Counted from the stretch's first letter, positions 1 through 9,180 are shown. The stretch: DNA of 64,000 nucleotides from Leptothermofonsia sichuanensis E412 (GCF_019891175.1 NZ_CP072600.1:248001-312000), one strand, 5' to 3'. Program-made: numbers and translations. Notes: generated by a model from the sequence alone, not told the origin.

Positions 1-1
1 C

Positions 2-2365
2 ATAACTCAAATTTTCATCCATCCCTATGCCGGTGTGCTGTCTGCCTATGGGATTGGACTGGCGGATGTGCGATCGCTACGAGAAAAGGCGGTGGAGGCG
101 GAATTAAGCGAACGTATATTGCCTGAAATAACCCGCCTGCTGGATGGGATCGCCGCAGAGGGACGGGCTGAAATTGTCCAGCAGGGGATTGAAGTTTCTC
201 GCATTCATGTCCTGCTCAAAGTCCATCTTCGCTATGCTGGAACCGATTCTGCCTTAGTCGTGGACTTTGGCGATCCGGAAACCATGCGCTCCCAGTTTGA
301 ACAGATCTATCAGCAGCGGTATGGCTTCACCATGCCAGATAAGGCTCTGATTGTGGAAGCGGTTTCTATCGAAGCGATCGGGCAAACCAGTGATATTGAA
401 GAACCCTTGCTGACCGTGGACAGCCAGCAACCCCCTATCCCCACAGCCAGGGCACGAATGTATACCAGAGGCGCCTGGCACGATGCGCCTGTTTATCTAC
501 GCAGCGATCTCAGACCCGGCCATCGCATTTTTGGAGCCGCCCTGATTATTGAGCCGACCGGGACCAACGTGATTGAACCGGGCTGGTCAGCAGAACTCAC
601 CTGTCGCAATCATTTGATTCTGAAACGAGCACACGAGGATAGGGAAGGGTTGCTGAATCGCCCGATGAATTGGGACAACGCTTCCATTCATACAATTCCT
701 GATTCATCCCCAGAATCTGCAACGCCGGATGGGAGAGATGAAGCGATCGGAAAGCCGGAAGCTAGCGGTCATGATTCCAGGGTTTTCAGCACTGCGGCCT
801 TCTCTCTGAATACGAAACCGGACCCTGTATTACTGGAAATTTTCAACAATCTGGTGCGGGCGATCGCCGAGGAAATGGGCATTACTTTGCAAAACACGAG
901 TTATTCCGTCAACATCAAGGAACGGCTCGATTTTTCCTGCGCCATTTTTGACCAGCAGGGACAGTTAGTTGCCAATGCACCCCATATCCCAGTCCATCTG
1001 GGTTCTATGGGCGAAAGTGTCAAAAGTTTAATCCAGGCAAAGGGCAATTCCCTCAAACCGGGTGACGCCTACGCTTCCAACAATCCCTACAACGGCGGCA
1101 CCCATTTACCGGATATCACCGTCATCACCCCCGTTTTTGTCTCTCCTTCTTCTTCCACCCCGCCTCGCCCTCTCTTTTATGTCGCCTCACGGGGACACCA
1201 CGCTGACATCGGCGGGATTACCCCAGGTTCCATGCCACCTGCCAGTACAGCGATCGACCAGGAAGGAGTATTGCTGGATAACGTGCAAATTGTGGAGCAG
1301 GGACGATTTCGAGAAGCTGAATTATTGGAATTACTGACGGCTGGTCCCTATCCGGCACGTAATCCAGTTCAAAATTTAGCTGATTTACAAGCCCAGATCG
1401 CGGCGAATGAGCGGGGGGTACAGGAACTCCGGCGCATGGTGTCCCATTACGGACTGGCAACAGTACAGGCCTATATGCAACACGTTCAGGACAATGCAGA
1501 AGCGGCGGTGCGGCGCGTGCTGAGTGTGCTGAAAGATGGCCGCTTTACTTACCCAATGGACGATGGCAGCCAGATTCAAGTCAAAATCACCATTGATTCC
1601 CAGGAACGCTCCGCCTGTATCGATTTCACTGGCACATCCCCTCAACAATCGACCAACTTGAATGCACCCCAGGCAATTTGTAAAGCGGTGGTGCTTTATG
1701 TGTTTCGTACCCTGGTCGAGGATGATATTCCGCTGAATGCCGGCTGTCTCAAACCGTTGCAGATTGTGATTCCAGAGGGATGTCTGCTGAACCCCCACTA
1801 TCCGGCGGCAGTGGTGGCTGGCAATGTGGAAACCTCCCAGGCGATCGCCAACGCCCTCTATGGAGCACTGGGTGTGATGGCGGCTTCCCAGGGCACCATG
1901 AACAATTTCACCTTTGGCAATGACCAGTACCAGTACTACGAAACGATCTGTGGGGGGTCTGGCGCTGGGGCAACCTTCAACGGTACGGATGCCGTCCACA
2001 CTCATATGACCAACTCCCGGCTGACTGACCCAGAGGTACTGGAATGGCGGTTCCCGGTTCTGGTACAGGACTTTGCGATTCGTCCTCACAGTGGAGGGCA
2101 GGGCAAATACCAGGGTGGCAATGGTGTGATTCGACGGATTCTATTTCGGGAAGCAATGACCGCCGCTATTCTGTCCAGCCATCGAGTGATTCCCCCCTTT
2201 GGCCTGGCGGGCGGCCAACCTGGTGCAACGGGACGTAATACCGTGGAACGTCAGGAGGGTACGATTGAAATCCTCCCCAGCAGGGCAGCCGTGCAGATGA
2301 ACCCTGGTGATGTGTTTGTGGTTGAAACGCCAGGTGGAGGAGGATTTGGCAGCCCACTAACATGA
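2..2365 (+). CDS. 5-oxoprolinase / hydantoinase (HyuA-HyuB fusion), 5' end missing
   Basis: This reading frame is open to the left edge, so the gene starts outside the window; about 787 C-terminal residues are present of a protein that is normally 1,200-1,300 residues. The family hydrolyses 5-oxoproline to glutamate with ATP, in the cytosol (glutathione turnover). The first residues (IHPYAGVLSAYGIGLADV) match the end of the HyuA-like ATPase half. A variable linker follows at about residues 205-250. The HyuB-like half then starts near FNNLVRAIAEEMG and runs through SNNPYNGGTHLPDITVITP to a glycine-rich end, TPGGGGFG. A hydantoinase of related specificity cannot be excluded without the N-terminus. 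It ends in TGA 78 bases before the next gene. Confidence 0.88.
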   Translation: MTQIFIHPYAGVLSAYGIGLADVRSLREKAVEAELSERILPEITRLLDGIAAEGRAEIVQQGIEVSRIHVLLKVHLRYAGTDSALVVDFGDPETMRSQFEQIYQQRYGFTMPDKALIVEAVSIEAIGQTSDIEEPLLTVDSQQPPIPTARARMYTRGAWHDAPVYLRSDLRPGHRIFGAALIIEPTGTNVIEPGWSAELTCRNHLILKRAHEDREGLLNRPMNWDNASIHTIPDSSPESATPDGRDEAIGKPEASGHDSRVFSTAAFSLNTKPDPVLLEIFNNLVRAIAEEMGITLQNTSYSVNIKERLDFSCAIFDQQGQLVANAPHIPVHLGSMGESVKSLIQAKGNSLKPGDAYASNNPYNGGTHLPDITVITPVFVSPSSSTPPRPLFYVASRGHHADIGGITPGSMPPASTAIDQEGVLLDNVQIVEQGRFREAELLELLTAGPYPARNPVQNLADLQAQIAANERGVQELRRMVSHYGLATVQAYMQHVQDNAEAAVRRVLSVLKDGRFTYPMDDGSQIQVKITIDSQERSACIDFTGTSPQQSTNLNAPQAICKAVVLYVFRTLVEDDIPLNAGCLKPLQIVIPEGCLLNPHYPAAVVAGNVETSQAIANALYGALGVMAASQGTMNNFTFGNDQYQYYETICGGSGAGATFNGTDAVHTHMTNSRLTDPEVLEWRFPVLVQDFAIRPHSGGQGKYQGGNGVIRRILFREAMTAAILSSHRVIPPFGLAGGQPGATGRNTVERQEGTIEILPSRAAVQMNPGDVFVVETPGGGGFGSPLT

Positions 2366-2443
2366 CAAAGGTTGCCAAACTTATATTGCAGTCTACCAGT
2401 CTTTTGATATATTTAAGGGCATTATCTAGACGAAAGCAGTGTA

Positions 2444-2719
2444 ATGCCCAAAAAAATTATAGATGGCAAAGTAAGAATCAGCCCTTCAATCACCCTAAAC
2501 CAGGAAATTTTCGATTATTTGGAGCTATGGGCTGAGGAGGACGATCGCTCCCTCTCTGGGCAGATCGCTTACATCATTAGACGCGAGGTCAAAGAAAAAT
2601 ATGGTGCAATTGAAACAAAAGTTAAAATCAGTCATCGCCGCGCCCGCACCGTACCCGCGCCCCAACCCGAAGAAACCAGGCCCAGAAGAGCAAAGAAAAC
2701 TGGAAGTCGGCAAACCTGA
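2444..2719 (+). CDS. small ribbon-helix-helix-like protein
   Basis: A 91-residue basic protein. Residues 10-50 (a strand RISPSITL, then EIFDYLELWAEEDDRS and a helix with IRREVKEKY) fit a CopG/Arc-type ribbon-helix-helix DNA-binding fold. The tail is proline- and arginine-rich (PAPQPEETRPRRAKK) and probably disordered. Such proteins act as small repressors or antitoxins, but no toxin gene is adjacent: the next gene is on the other strand. A DNA-binding role is inferred from the fold pattern only. Confidence 0.6.
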   Translation: MPKKIIDGKVRISPSITLNQEIFDYLELWAEEDDRSLSGQIAYIIRREVKEKYGAIETKVKISHRRARTVPAPQPEETRPRRAKKTGSRQT

Positions 2720-2779
2720 ATGGGTTTAGATGACGATCAGGTTAGGGGTTGACATTGTTGGCTTTGGGTATGGATTGAA

Positions 2780-2835
2780 CATTGCTGAACATTGCATGAA
2801 TGGAAACGTCGTTCCAATTTATTGGGCGATTCAAG
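2780..2835. repeat. degenerate copy of the ~80 bp MITE-like repeat
   Basis: ATTGCTGAAC at the left, a central GAAACGTCGTTCC and GGCGATTCAA at the right match the element family seen intact at 54051-54130. The ends are eroded and no target duplication is visible. It lies in the 121-base gap between two 3' ends. Confidence 0.55.
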
Positions 2836-2840
2836 CCCCC

Positions 2841-3476
2841 CTACCTGGCATCATAGAGTGCCTGGATATTGTTGCCCATAATTAGATGAATACTGCGGGT
2901 AATTTTAGCCCTATCCCAGTCCCACCATTTGATTTCCAGGAGTTGGGCAACTTCGGTATCATTAAACCGCTGCTTTATGGGTTGGGCAGGATTGCCCCCA
3001 GCAATTGTATAGGGAGGAATGTCCTTTACCACAACTGACCTGGCGGCAATCACAGCACCGTCACCAATCCTGACGCCAGGCATGATCAGAGATTCGTAGC
3101 CAATCCAGACATCATTACTGACAATAGTGTCTCCCCGACTGGGTAAATTCATCACCTGCTCAATCTCAGTTTCCCAACCCTGTCCAAAAATGGGAAAGGG
3201 ATACGTGGAAATGCCATCCAGTTTATGATTCGCCCCACCCATAATAAATTTGACCCCCGTAGCGATCGCACAGAATTTGCCAATTATCAGGCGATCACTA
3301 CCGTAATTATAAAGTACATTTCGTTCAAACCCTTCTGGATCAACGGGATCGTCATAGTAGGAGTAATCCCCAACGATAATGTTGGGGGATTGAATAAAAT
3401 TTTTGATAAAACAAACCCGACGATGATCTGCCATTGGATAAGGTCGATCGGGATCAGGTCCATGCAGTCCTGTCAT
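2841..3476 (-). CDS. CatB/Vat-type hexapeptide acetyltransferase
   Basis: Member of the xenobiotic acetyltransferase family (left-handed beta-helix), which uses acetyl-CoA to modify hydroxyl groups; relatives inactivate chloramphenicol or streptogramins. I start it at the Met of MTGLHGPDPDRPYPM because family members begin this way and because an upstream start would overlap aat by 80 bases. Visible features: IGKFCAIATGVKFIMGGANH with the His expected for catalysis, then repeats VSNDVWIGYESLIMPGVRIG and GDGAVIAARSVVVKDI, and GGNPAQPIKQRF. Length (211) is normal. It lies 31 bases after aat and may be cotranscribed. True substrate unknown; most chromosomal members are not proven resistance genes. 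Confidence 0.85.
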   Translation of the reverse strand: MTGLHGPDPDRPYPMADHRRVCFIKNFIQSPNIIVGDYSYYDDPVDPEGFERNVLYNYGSDRLIIGKFCAIATGVKFIMGGANHKLDGISTYPFPIFGQGWETEIEQVMNLPSRGDTIVSNDVWIGYESLIMPGVRIGDGAVIAARSVVVKDIPPYTIAGGNPAQPIKQRFNDTEVAQLLEIKWWDWDRAKITRSIHLIMGNNIQALYDAR

Positions 3477-3507
3477 TGGCTGTCTCTCCAGGCGTAAGTG
3501 AATGAGT

Positions 3508-4116
3508 TTACTCCAGACTGCATTGGCGATTGAGGGCCTGTCTGAGTAAATCTTTGTACTGTTTACTGTCAATAATATAAGCGCCAAACCGTTCTAGATG
3601 GGGATTCATCATCTGAGCATCAAACAGGACAAACTGTCGTTCTCGCAGGCGCTCAACCAGTCTCACCAGTGCCACCTTGGAGCCTTCAGGGATGCTGAAA
3701 AACATGGACTCCCCGATAAAAGCTCCCCCAATCACAATGCCCAGGATTCCCCCTGCCAGCCGATCGCCCTGCCAGGTTTCAAAACTGTGTGCCCACCCCG
3801 CCTGATGCAGGGCAAAGTAAATTTCCTTGAGTTCGTTTGAAATCCAGGTTACTTCTCGATTTGCACACCCTTCCACTACGGCCCCAAAGTCTTGATTCAC
3901 GGCAACTGTAAATCGATTCTGGTTCAGGATACGACGCAGCGATCGCGGATAACGAAACCGTTGATCCAGGGGAATGAGTGTCCGTTGACGGCTGGAATAC
4001 CAACTCAGACTTCCTTCCGCCTCTTCTGCCATCAAAAAGTAGCCCTGAGCATATCCCTGGACAATAGCTGAAATATCAAACCGACTATCGTTCAACGACC
4101 GCTGTCCCTCATTCAC
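3508..4116 (-). CDS. aat: leucyl/phenylalanyl-tRNA-protein transferase
   Basis: Transfers Leu or Phe from aminoacyl-tRNA to N-terminal Arg or Lys of proteins, marking them for ClpS/ClpAP-type degradation (N-degron pathway, cytosol). Seen: the N-terminal [11 protein letters not shown] region followed by [14 protein letters not shown] (family WWSPxxR-like), [39 protein letters not shown] and [15 protein letters not shown], all in family order. Length 202 is slightly short but complete. A GTG start is used. Divergent from glyK, separated by about 380 bases filled with repeats. Confidence 0.93.
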   Translation of the reverse strand: MNEGQRSLNDSRFDISAIVQGYAQGYFLMAEEAEGSLSWYSSRQRTLIPLDQRFRYPRSLRRILNQNRFTVAVNQDFGAVVEGCANREVTWISNELKEIYFALHQAGWAHSFETWQGDRLAGGILGIVIGGAFIGESMFFSIPEGSKVALVRLVERLRERQFVLFDAQMMNPHLERFGAYIIDSKQYKDLLRQALNRQCSLE

Positions 4117-4188
4117 CGGCTGCTTCTAACGGGCAATTTAACCACCTGCCAGCCATTTTAGAAGATCGCTGAGAAAGAAGATCGCTTG

Positions 4189-4244
4189 TGGTGCTGAATA
4201 GCAGGATGAATTGAAATTTCATTTCAATTAAATCCTGAAAATAC
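4189..4244. repeat. truncated copy of the ~80 bp MITE-like repeat
   Basis: GTGCTGAATAGCAGGATG then GAATTGAAATTTCATTTC and AATCCTGAAAATACC resemble one end and the central hairpin of the element. The far end is missing. Confidence 0.6.
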
Positions 4245-4267
4245 CTCGTTTCCACAGTTCCGCCTGG

Positions 4268-4366
4268 AAATGGCAAATCCGAGGCGCTGCCTCCTTTCAG
4301 GTTTACTTGAGGTAGAGCCTCTGAACCTCCATTCCAGGCTGAAAGCCTGGGACAAGGGTTAGTTAT
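4268..4366. repeat. dispersed imperfect-hairpin repeat
   Basis: Several short inverted pairs (GAGGCGCTGCCTC, GAGGTAGAGCCTC, CCAGGCTGAAAGCCTGG) are arranged in series. Similar stacked hairpins occur at about 25146-25240 and 52380-52437. The open frame that crosses this stretch is explained by the repeat. Confidence 0.55.
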
Positions 4367-4398
4367 AAATTTTTCCAGCAGAAGTGACAGAAGAGGGA

Positions 4399-4493
4399 TA
4401 TAGCGTTTCTCAATTGAATCAGGTAAAGGAATATGAGGCACAATCGGGTGCTTTGCCCCCTCACTGTACCTCATATCGTTGAAAAGGGCTGTA
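4399..4493. repeat. ~95 bp palindromic repeat, family 2
   Basis: Begins TATAGCGTTTCTCAATTGA and ends TTGAAAAGGGCTGTAA. The same layout, in the opposite orientation, is at 12826-12919. The 5' end of glyK lies 4 bases beyond it, so this repeat supplies the leader of that gene. Confidence 0.65.
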
Positions 4494-4496
4494 ATT

Positions 4497-5552
4497 ATGG
4501 ATTTAGTTAAACGCCTGCTGACGGAGGGTTCCCTCCCCTTAGACCTGTGGCAATCACTGGCAGAACTGGCGCTTCAGGATAAACGCTATGCCAGAGCCTT
4601 TGACATTACGTCCGGGAATGTCCAGGAGACTCTGCAAGCGCGATCGCAATTACTTCAGGCGGCCTATCCAGAGTTCCAGCAGTTCTGTCAAACGCGGTTC
4701 TACCGTTCAGAGAATTTGTTGCCAGTTCTCTGGCATTTGTGGTTGCCGCTTGCCCTGGATCTGGCAAATCGCCGTCAGGCTCAGGCTCGTCCCTTTGTTC
4801 AGGGTATTTTGGGTGGACAGGGGACAGGCAAAACAACCCTGGGAGCCATCCTTACCCTGCTGCTCAAACATGCAGGTTACCAGACGCTCAGCCTTTCCCT
4901 GGATGACCTTTACAAGACCTATCGCGATCGCCAGTTGCTGCGCCAGCAAGATCCCCGCTTAATCTGGCGCGGACCGCCTGGCACCCATGACATTGAATTG
5001 GGGGTGCAGGTTCTGGATCAACTGCGTCATGCCGTGCCCGGTGAAATGATTGCCATTCCCCGGTTTGATAAGTCGCTGCATGGAGGAGCGGGCGATCGCA
5101 CCGCGCCAGAACTGGTAACCCCTGTGGATATTGTTTTGTTTGAAGGCTGGTTTATGGGTGCTCGCCCAATTGACCCGGCTCTGTTTGATACTGCGCCCCT
5201 ACCCATTACAACCGAAGCAGACCGTACCTTTGCCCGTGATATGAACATCCGTCTGTATGATTACCTTCCCCTGTGGGAACGGTTAGATAGCCTGATGGTT
5301 CTCTATCCTATCGATTACCGTTTCAGCAAACAATGGCGTCAGCAGGCAGAACAGGAAATGCGATCGCCTGGCAAACACGGAATGAACGATAACGAAATCG
5401 ATAAATTTGTGAATTATTTCTGGAAAGCACTCCATCCTGAACTATTTATCAAACCACTGGTAGAAACTCCAGGCTATGTTGATCGGGTGATTGAAATCGA
5501 TCAAAATCACACCCCCGTCACTGTATACCGGGGAGGTGATCTGATTAAATAG
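4497..5552 (+). CDS. glyK: D-glycerate 3-kinase
   Basis: Phosphorylates glycerate to 3-phosphoglycerate with ATP, the last step of photorespiratory 2-phosphoglycolate salvage in cyanobacteria and plants. Start taken as ATG at 4497 (MDLVKRLL); a TTG 18 bases upstream lies inside a repeat. A P-loop ILGGQGTGKTT is at about residues 104-114. It is followed by LSLDDLYKTYRDR, DPRLIWRGPPGTHD, FDKSLHGGAGDR and the Walker-B-like VLFEGWFMGARP, all typical of the plant/cyanobacterial GLYK family. Length 351 is normal. Its stop lies 3 bases from the convergent kinase gene stop. Confidence 0.92.
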   Translation: MDLVKRLLTEGSLPLDLWQSLAELALQDKRYARAFDITSGNVQETLQARSQLLQAAYPEFQQFCQTRFYRSENLLPVLWHLWLPLALDLANRRQAQARPFVQGILGGQGTGKTTLGAILTLLLKHAGYQTLSLSLDDLYKTYRDRQLLRQQDPRLIWRGPPGTHDIELGVQVLDQLRHAVPGEMIAIPRFDKSLHGGAGDRTAPELVTPVDIVLFEGWFMGARPIDPALFDTAPLPITTEADRTFARDMNIRLYDYLPLWERLDSLMVLYPIDYRFSKQWRQQAEQEMRSPGKHGMNDNEIDKFVNYFWKALHPELFIKPLVETPGYVDRVIEIDQNHTPVTVYRGGDLIK

Positions 5553-5555
5553 ACA

Positions 5556-7316
5556 TCACGCAGCAGAGCGCCAATGGCTTTGTCGGATTGGAATTTGAAT
5601 CATAAATTCAGTTCCCTGACCCGGTGCAGAAATGCACTGGAGCGTCCCTTTATGTCGCTCGGTAATGATCTGATGGCTGATCGACATTCCCATTCCAGTT
5701 CCTTTGCCGACAGGCTTGGTCGTGAAGAATGGGTCGAACAATCGTTTCTGAATACCCTCAGACATACCGGGACCGTTATCGGCGATGCGGATCAGGATGT
5801 AGTCCTGGTCAATCTGTTCGGTTTGAATCTTAATCATTGGGGATTCTTTTAACCCATTATCTATAGCATCTGATACAGAGGTTTTCATCTGCTCGTCTAA
5901 GGCATCGATCGCGTTGCTCAAAATATTCATAAACACCTGATTGAGTTGCCCCGCATAACATTCAACCCTGGGCAAATTACCATAGGCTTTGATCACGGAG
6001 ATAGCTGGATGATCTGGTTTGGCTTTCAGTCGGTTTTGGAGAATCATCAGGGTACTATCGATCCCTTCATGAATATCAACATCCTTCACTTCTGCCTCAT
6101 CCAGCCGTGAGAACGCTCGCAGGGATTGCACAATTTCACGAATGCGATCAGCCCCAACCTTCATTGAAGAAAGCAACTTAGGCAAATCATCCTTCAGAAA
6201 CTCCAAATCGATTTCATCAGCCAGTTCCTGCACGGCTGGGGCGGGGCTGGGGTAGTGCTGCTGATAGATTTCTAATAACTTCAGTAAGTCCTGAGCATAT
6301 TGATTGGCATGGTGAATATTGCCATGAATAAAATTGACCGGATTATTGATTTCATGGGCAACTCCTGCCACTAACTGCCCCAGGCTGGACATTTTCTCAC
6401 TCTGAACCAGTTGCGTTTGAGCCTGGCGCAATTCCTGCAAGGTTTTTTCTAACTCCTGGGATTTGCTTCGCTCTCTTGCTTCGCTTTCCCGCAGCACCGC
6501 CTCTACCTGTTTCCGCTGGTAAACTTCTGCCTGCAACTGATCGTAAGCCTCTAACTGTTTGATCACGGTATCAAAGGTGGTTGCCAGAAACCGGATCTCG
6601 TTGGCAGGAATATTACCCGGCATCACAAAGACCCCTGTTTTTTTACTCTGGGCAACCGCATCATTAAGAGCATTGAGGGGACGCAGCACGCTCTGATGAA
6701 TCAGGATTGCTGTAAACAGTAAGATCGCAACAATGCCCCCCACCAGAGTCAGTGTGGAGGTCAGGAAGGTTCTTTCAGCGTCCTGCCGCATTTTCTGGAG
6801 GTCGATGATGGCGATCGCTAACCCCCGTTGTCCAGACAGACCAAATAAGGTACTGCTGAAGGGCAAAATTTCTGCCATTACAGGTCTATTATCGACCTGC
6901 ATTTCATGGCTGACTGCCAGACCCGTCATAGAAGCCCGTTCCATAGCCTGAGTCAACTCAGGATGCAGCTTTTTATAGGGCTGATCCCTGACATCGAGGG
7001 AACTGTGCGCCAGCACCAATCCATCGGGACTGACAATGGCAATTTCCATCACCGCTGGCAGGGTTGCATAGTTCTGCACTGTTCGCCGCAAAAGGCTTCT
7101 GTGCTCCAGTTCCAGCAATCCTTCTGTGGCAAATTCCAGCGATTGGGTAATCGACTGTGCCTGCTGTTTTACCTGTTGAGCTAAATCTGCCTGGATCAAC
7201 CGATAGTTGACCCACAAAGTCGCGGCTCCAACGGTCGCCAGCGAAATCCCAACCCCCAACAGGAGTCGCTTTGATAAACTTTGTTTACGGAGAAACTGGT
7301 TGCTCAAGATTTCCAC
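5556..7316 (-). CDS. membrane sensor histidine kinase, partner of an ABC-type binding protein
   Basis: 586 residues. One transmembrane segment lies at about 18-42, a periplasmic sensing region at 43-184, a second membrane segment at 185-207, then a HAMP-like stretch and a coiled coil (255-305). The dimerisation domain has the phospho-acceptor His in GVAHEINNPVNF (His321). The ATPase domain shows VFMNILSNAIDAL, IADNGPGM and FDPFFTTKPVGKGTGMGM. All catalytic boxes are present. The gene begins 13 bases inside the upstream binding-protein gene, so the two are surely cotranscribed. No response regulator lies nearby. The likely role is sensing whatever the binding protein captures; the ligand is unknown. 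Confidence 0.9.
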   Translation of the reverse strand: MEILSNQFLRKQSLSKRLLLGVGISLATVGAATLWVNYRLIQADLAQQVKQQAQSITQSLEFATEGLLELEHRSLLRRTVQNYATLPAVMEIAIVSPDGLVLAHSSLDVRDQPYKKLHPELTQAMERASMTGLAVSHEMQVDNRPVMAEILPFSSTLFGLSGQRGLAIAIIDLQKMRQDAERTFLTSTLTLVGGIVAILLFTAILIHQSVLRPLNALNDAVAQSKKTGVFVMPGNIPANEIRFLATTFDTVIKQLEAYDQLQAEVYQRKQVEAVLRESEARERSKSQELEKTLQELRQAQTQLVQSEKMSSLGQLVAGVAHEINNPVNFIHGNIHHANQYAQDLLKLLEIYQQHYPSPAPAVQELADEIDLEFLKDDLPKLLSSMKVGADRIREIVQSLRAFSRLDEAEVKDVDIHEGIDSTLMILQNRLKAKPDHPAISVIKAYGNLPRVECYAGQLNQVFMNILSNAIDALDEQMKTSVSDAIDNGLKESPMIKIQTEQIDQDYILIRIADNGPGMSEGIQKRLFDPFFTTKPVGKGTGMGMSISHQIITERHKGTLQCISAPGQGTEFMIQIPIRQSHWRSAA

Positions 7317-8332
7317 CCTTTAATTGCAGCCATCACTGGTTCAGCGCTAATTTCCACATCTTCGCGAGCCATGCGCCCATGTCGGGGGTCTTCTCGCAGG
7401 AGCTGGGCTAATTGTTGGGTTGCCCCTCTCAGGCGACCTTCTGATTGAAACATGCGTTTCTGCATTTCAATGTCGCCTTTTTTGAGTCCACTGTAGTCAC
7501 TGGCAAAGGATTTACCACTTTGCCCCAACACCTTACCCACCTGTTCAAATACCTCATCAGGCCTGGTGTCTACGGCAGCCATCACTTCAAACCAGGTAGA
7601 GATGAACCGGGTCAGTTCGGCCTGTTTGGAATTCACCACCTGCGATCGCGACATCAGAGTATCAATGACCAGGCTGTCCAGATCTTTCGTTGTAAAAACA
7701 ATATTTCCCTTAATTTTCTTTGCCGTCTCCCCCAGCATCGGTTCCCACAACACAGCCCCGTCCAACTTGCCCTGCTCCATCATCTGGGCCGCCGTTTCGT
7801 TAGAAACATCTTCGATCGTGACTTCCCTGGGGTTGACCTGGTGCAACTTCAACGCCTCCAGCAGGATGAGATGGTTCACCGTACCCAGTTTTGCCCCTAC
7901 CCGCTTACCCCGCAGGTCCGTAACAGACTGAATTCCAGGTTGAGCAATCATGCCATCGGCACCGTGGGAGATATTGCTGACCATAATCACAACAGGCTTA
8001 TCATTGCCAGGATCGACCTGCATCACATCCCACAGGGAGGCAAAAGTCGCATCCAGAGAACCCCGAAGCACAGCACGGGCAGAGTCTTGCTGGTTTTCAA
8101 AGCGGACCAGTTCCACATCCAGTCCATTTTTTTGGAACAGCCCCGCTTCCCTGGCATACAGTGCAATATCAAAACCAGGCCAGGGTGTAATCCCGACTTT
8201 CAGTGGCTGCAATCGGGTTTGCCCAGGACTACAGGCATTCAAAATCAGACTCGTGATGAGCGCAATCAGAAACAATCCTCCTAACCACCAGCCTTGTCCT
8301 GTTCTGGCTCTACTGGTTACTATCTGGAGCAT
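7304..8332 (-). CDS. NitT/TauT/SsuA-like substrate-binding lipoprotein
   Basis: A 342-residue exported protein. It has a basic N-terminus, a hydrophobic core and a lipobox LNAC (Cys34), then LKVGITPWPGFDIALYAREAGLF, which is typical of periplasmic binding proteins for nitrate, taurine or thiamine precursors. Further family marks are LRGSLDATFASLWDV, LRGKRVGAKLGT and DGAVLWEPM. No permease or ATPase gene is next to it. Instead its 3' end overlaps a sensor kinase by 13 bases, suggesting a sensory rather than a transport job. Ligand not predictable from sequence alone. Confidence 0.88.
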   Translation of the reverse strand: MLQIVTSRARTGQGWWLGGLFLIALITSLILNACSPGQTRLQPLKVGITPWPGFDIALYAREAGLFQKNGLDVELVRFENQQDSARAVLRGSLDATFASLWDVMQVDPGNDKPVVIMVSNISHGADGMIAQPGIQSVTDLRGKRVGAKLGTVNHLILLEALKLHQVNPREVTIEDVSNETAAQMMEQGKLDGAVLWEPMLGETAKKIKGNIVFTTKDLDSLVIDTLMSRSQVVNSKQAELTRFISTWFEVMAAVDTRPDEVFEQVGKVLGQSGKSFASDYSGLKKGDIEMQKRMFQSEGRLRGATQQLAQLLREDPRHGRMAREDVEISAEPVMAAIKGWKS

Positions 8333-8504
8333 GGTTTACCTCTGAGTAGGGGGGGTGAGCAATTTTTCACTTTCAATATGCCCAACCCCACCCTCAGGCT
8401 CACAACCGAAGGGCTAAATTTATAGCGATCGCTTCGTCAAACGGTAATTTTTGCCAGGACAGTTCAGGCATTATCAGTGCGTCTTATTTGCAACCGTTGC
8501 AAGC

Positions 8505-8915
8505 TCAGTCTTCCACGCCTGCGATCGGCTGGAAGTTCCTGACCCACTCCTGACCCTGGCGCTCGACTCGAAACTTAAACACATGGCTCTTGCCCCGATC
8601 GCTGGTCAGCGAAGCGTCCGATGTAAGCATCTTCATCCGGGTTAAATAGCCAGTTGTTGTCCTGGTTGGGTGGGTTGCCAGCGTCATCGGTGATGGAGCT
8701 GATACCGTCTTTGTAACCCTTCTCGCCTGAACTCAGAAGGAAGCGAAGCATGGCGGGGGCGACTTTGTTCAACTGCTCCGGCGTGGCGGACTCTGGCAAA
8801 GATTCGGCAAAATCAAGCTCTCCCAGGGATTCGGAGAGGTCTTGCTCAAAGCTCAGTTCCAGTTCCAGCTTGTTCAGGTAAAAGGGGAAGAGGCATGGCG
8901 ATCGGGTGGAGTGTC
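8505..8915 (-). pseudogene. broken phage-type gene (unknown function)
   Basis: Two minus-strand pieces join across a frameshift near 8580. The first reads YLNKLELELSFEQDLSESLG...ATPEQLNKVAPAMLRFLLSS...NPDEDAYIGRFADQRSGQEP, and the second continues VFKFRVERQGQEWVRNFQPI. There is no start codon for the first piece, and the frame upstream changes again. It lies downstream of the broken portal gene on the same strand, so I read it as another decayed prophage gene. No family recognised. Confidence 0.55.
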
Positions 8916-8948
8916 GCCTTTAGGATGCCCGTTGAGGGTTAACTGTCT

Positions 8949-9137
8949 TCATCCTCGTCTTCGTCGTCTTCGTCCTCTTCGCCTCTCTGCCTTTTTTCCC
9001 GCCACCTCAGCGATCCTCGCCTCGCGCAGTTTCTCAACCTCAGCCAGCATCTTTCGCAGAAAGGGTATGACCGTTTTGTGGGTTAAGCCCTGCTTTTCTA
9101 ATTGTTCGACCGCTCCATAAAACCAATCTGGGAGCAT
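8949..9137 (-). pseudogene. small phage-type protein, probably frameshifted near its end
   Basis: 62 residues starting MLPDWFYGAVEQLEKQG, with a helical KMLAEVEKLREARIAEV region. After an A6 run (GGGAAAAAAGG) the present frame ends in poly-arginine. The next frame instead gives an acidic tail, RGEEDEDDEDEDEDS, then stop, which looks far more like a protein. I infer a one-base indel in the A-run. It may still be translated. Function unknown. Confidence 0.45.
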
Positions 9138-9180
9138 TGAGTCTCCCGCCTCGGCATTAAACTGGAAGCAGGAGGTTTCT

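Noticed and set aside
1385-2089. Long minus-strand frame (234 codons) inside the 5-oxoprolinase gene
   Set aside because: Antisense shadow of a well-conserved coding sequence; composition not protein-like.
4109-4474. Minus-strand open frame of 121 codons
   Set aside because: It is made of three repeat units (family 2 palindrome, stacked hairpins, truncated MITE-like copy) and has no ribosome site.
7445-8284. Plus-strand frame of 279 codons opposite the binding-protein gene
   Set aside because: His/Arg/Gln-rich antisense shadow; the minus strand encodes a clear lipoprotein.
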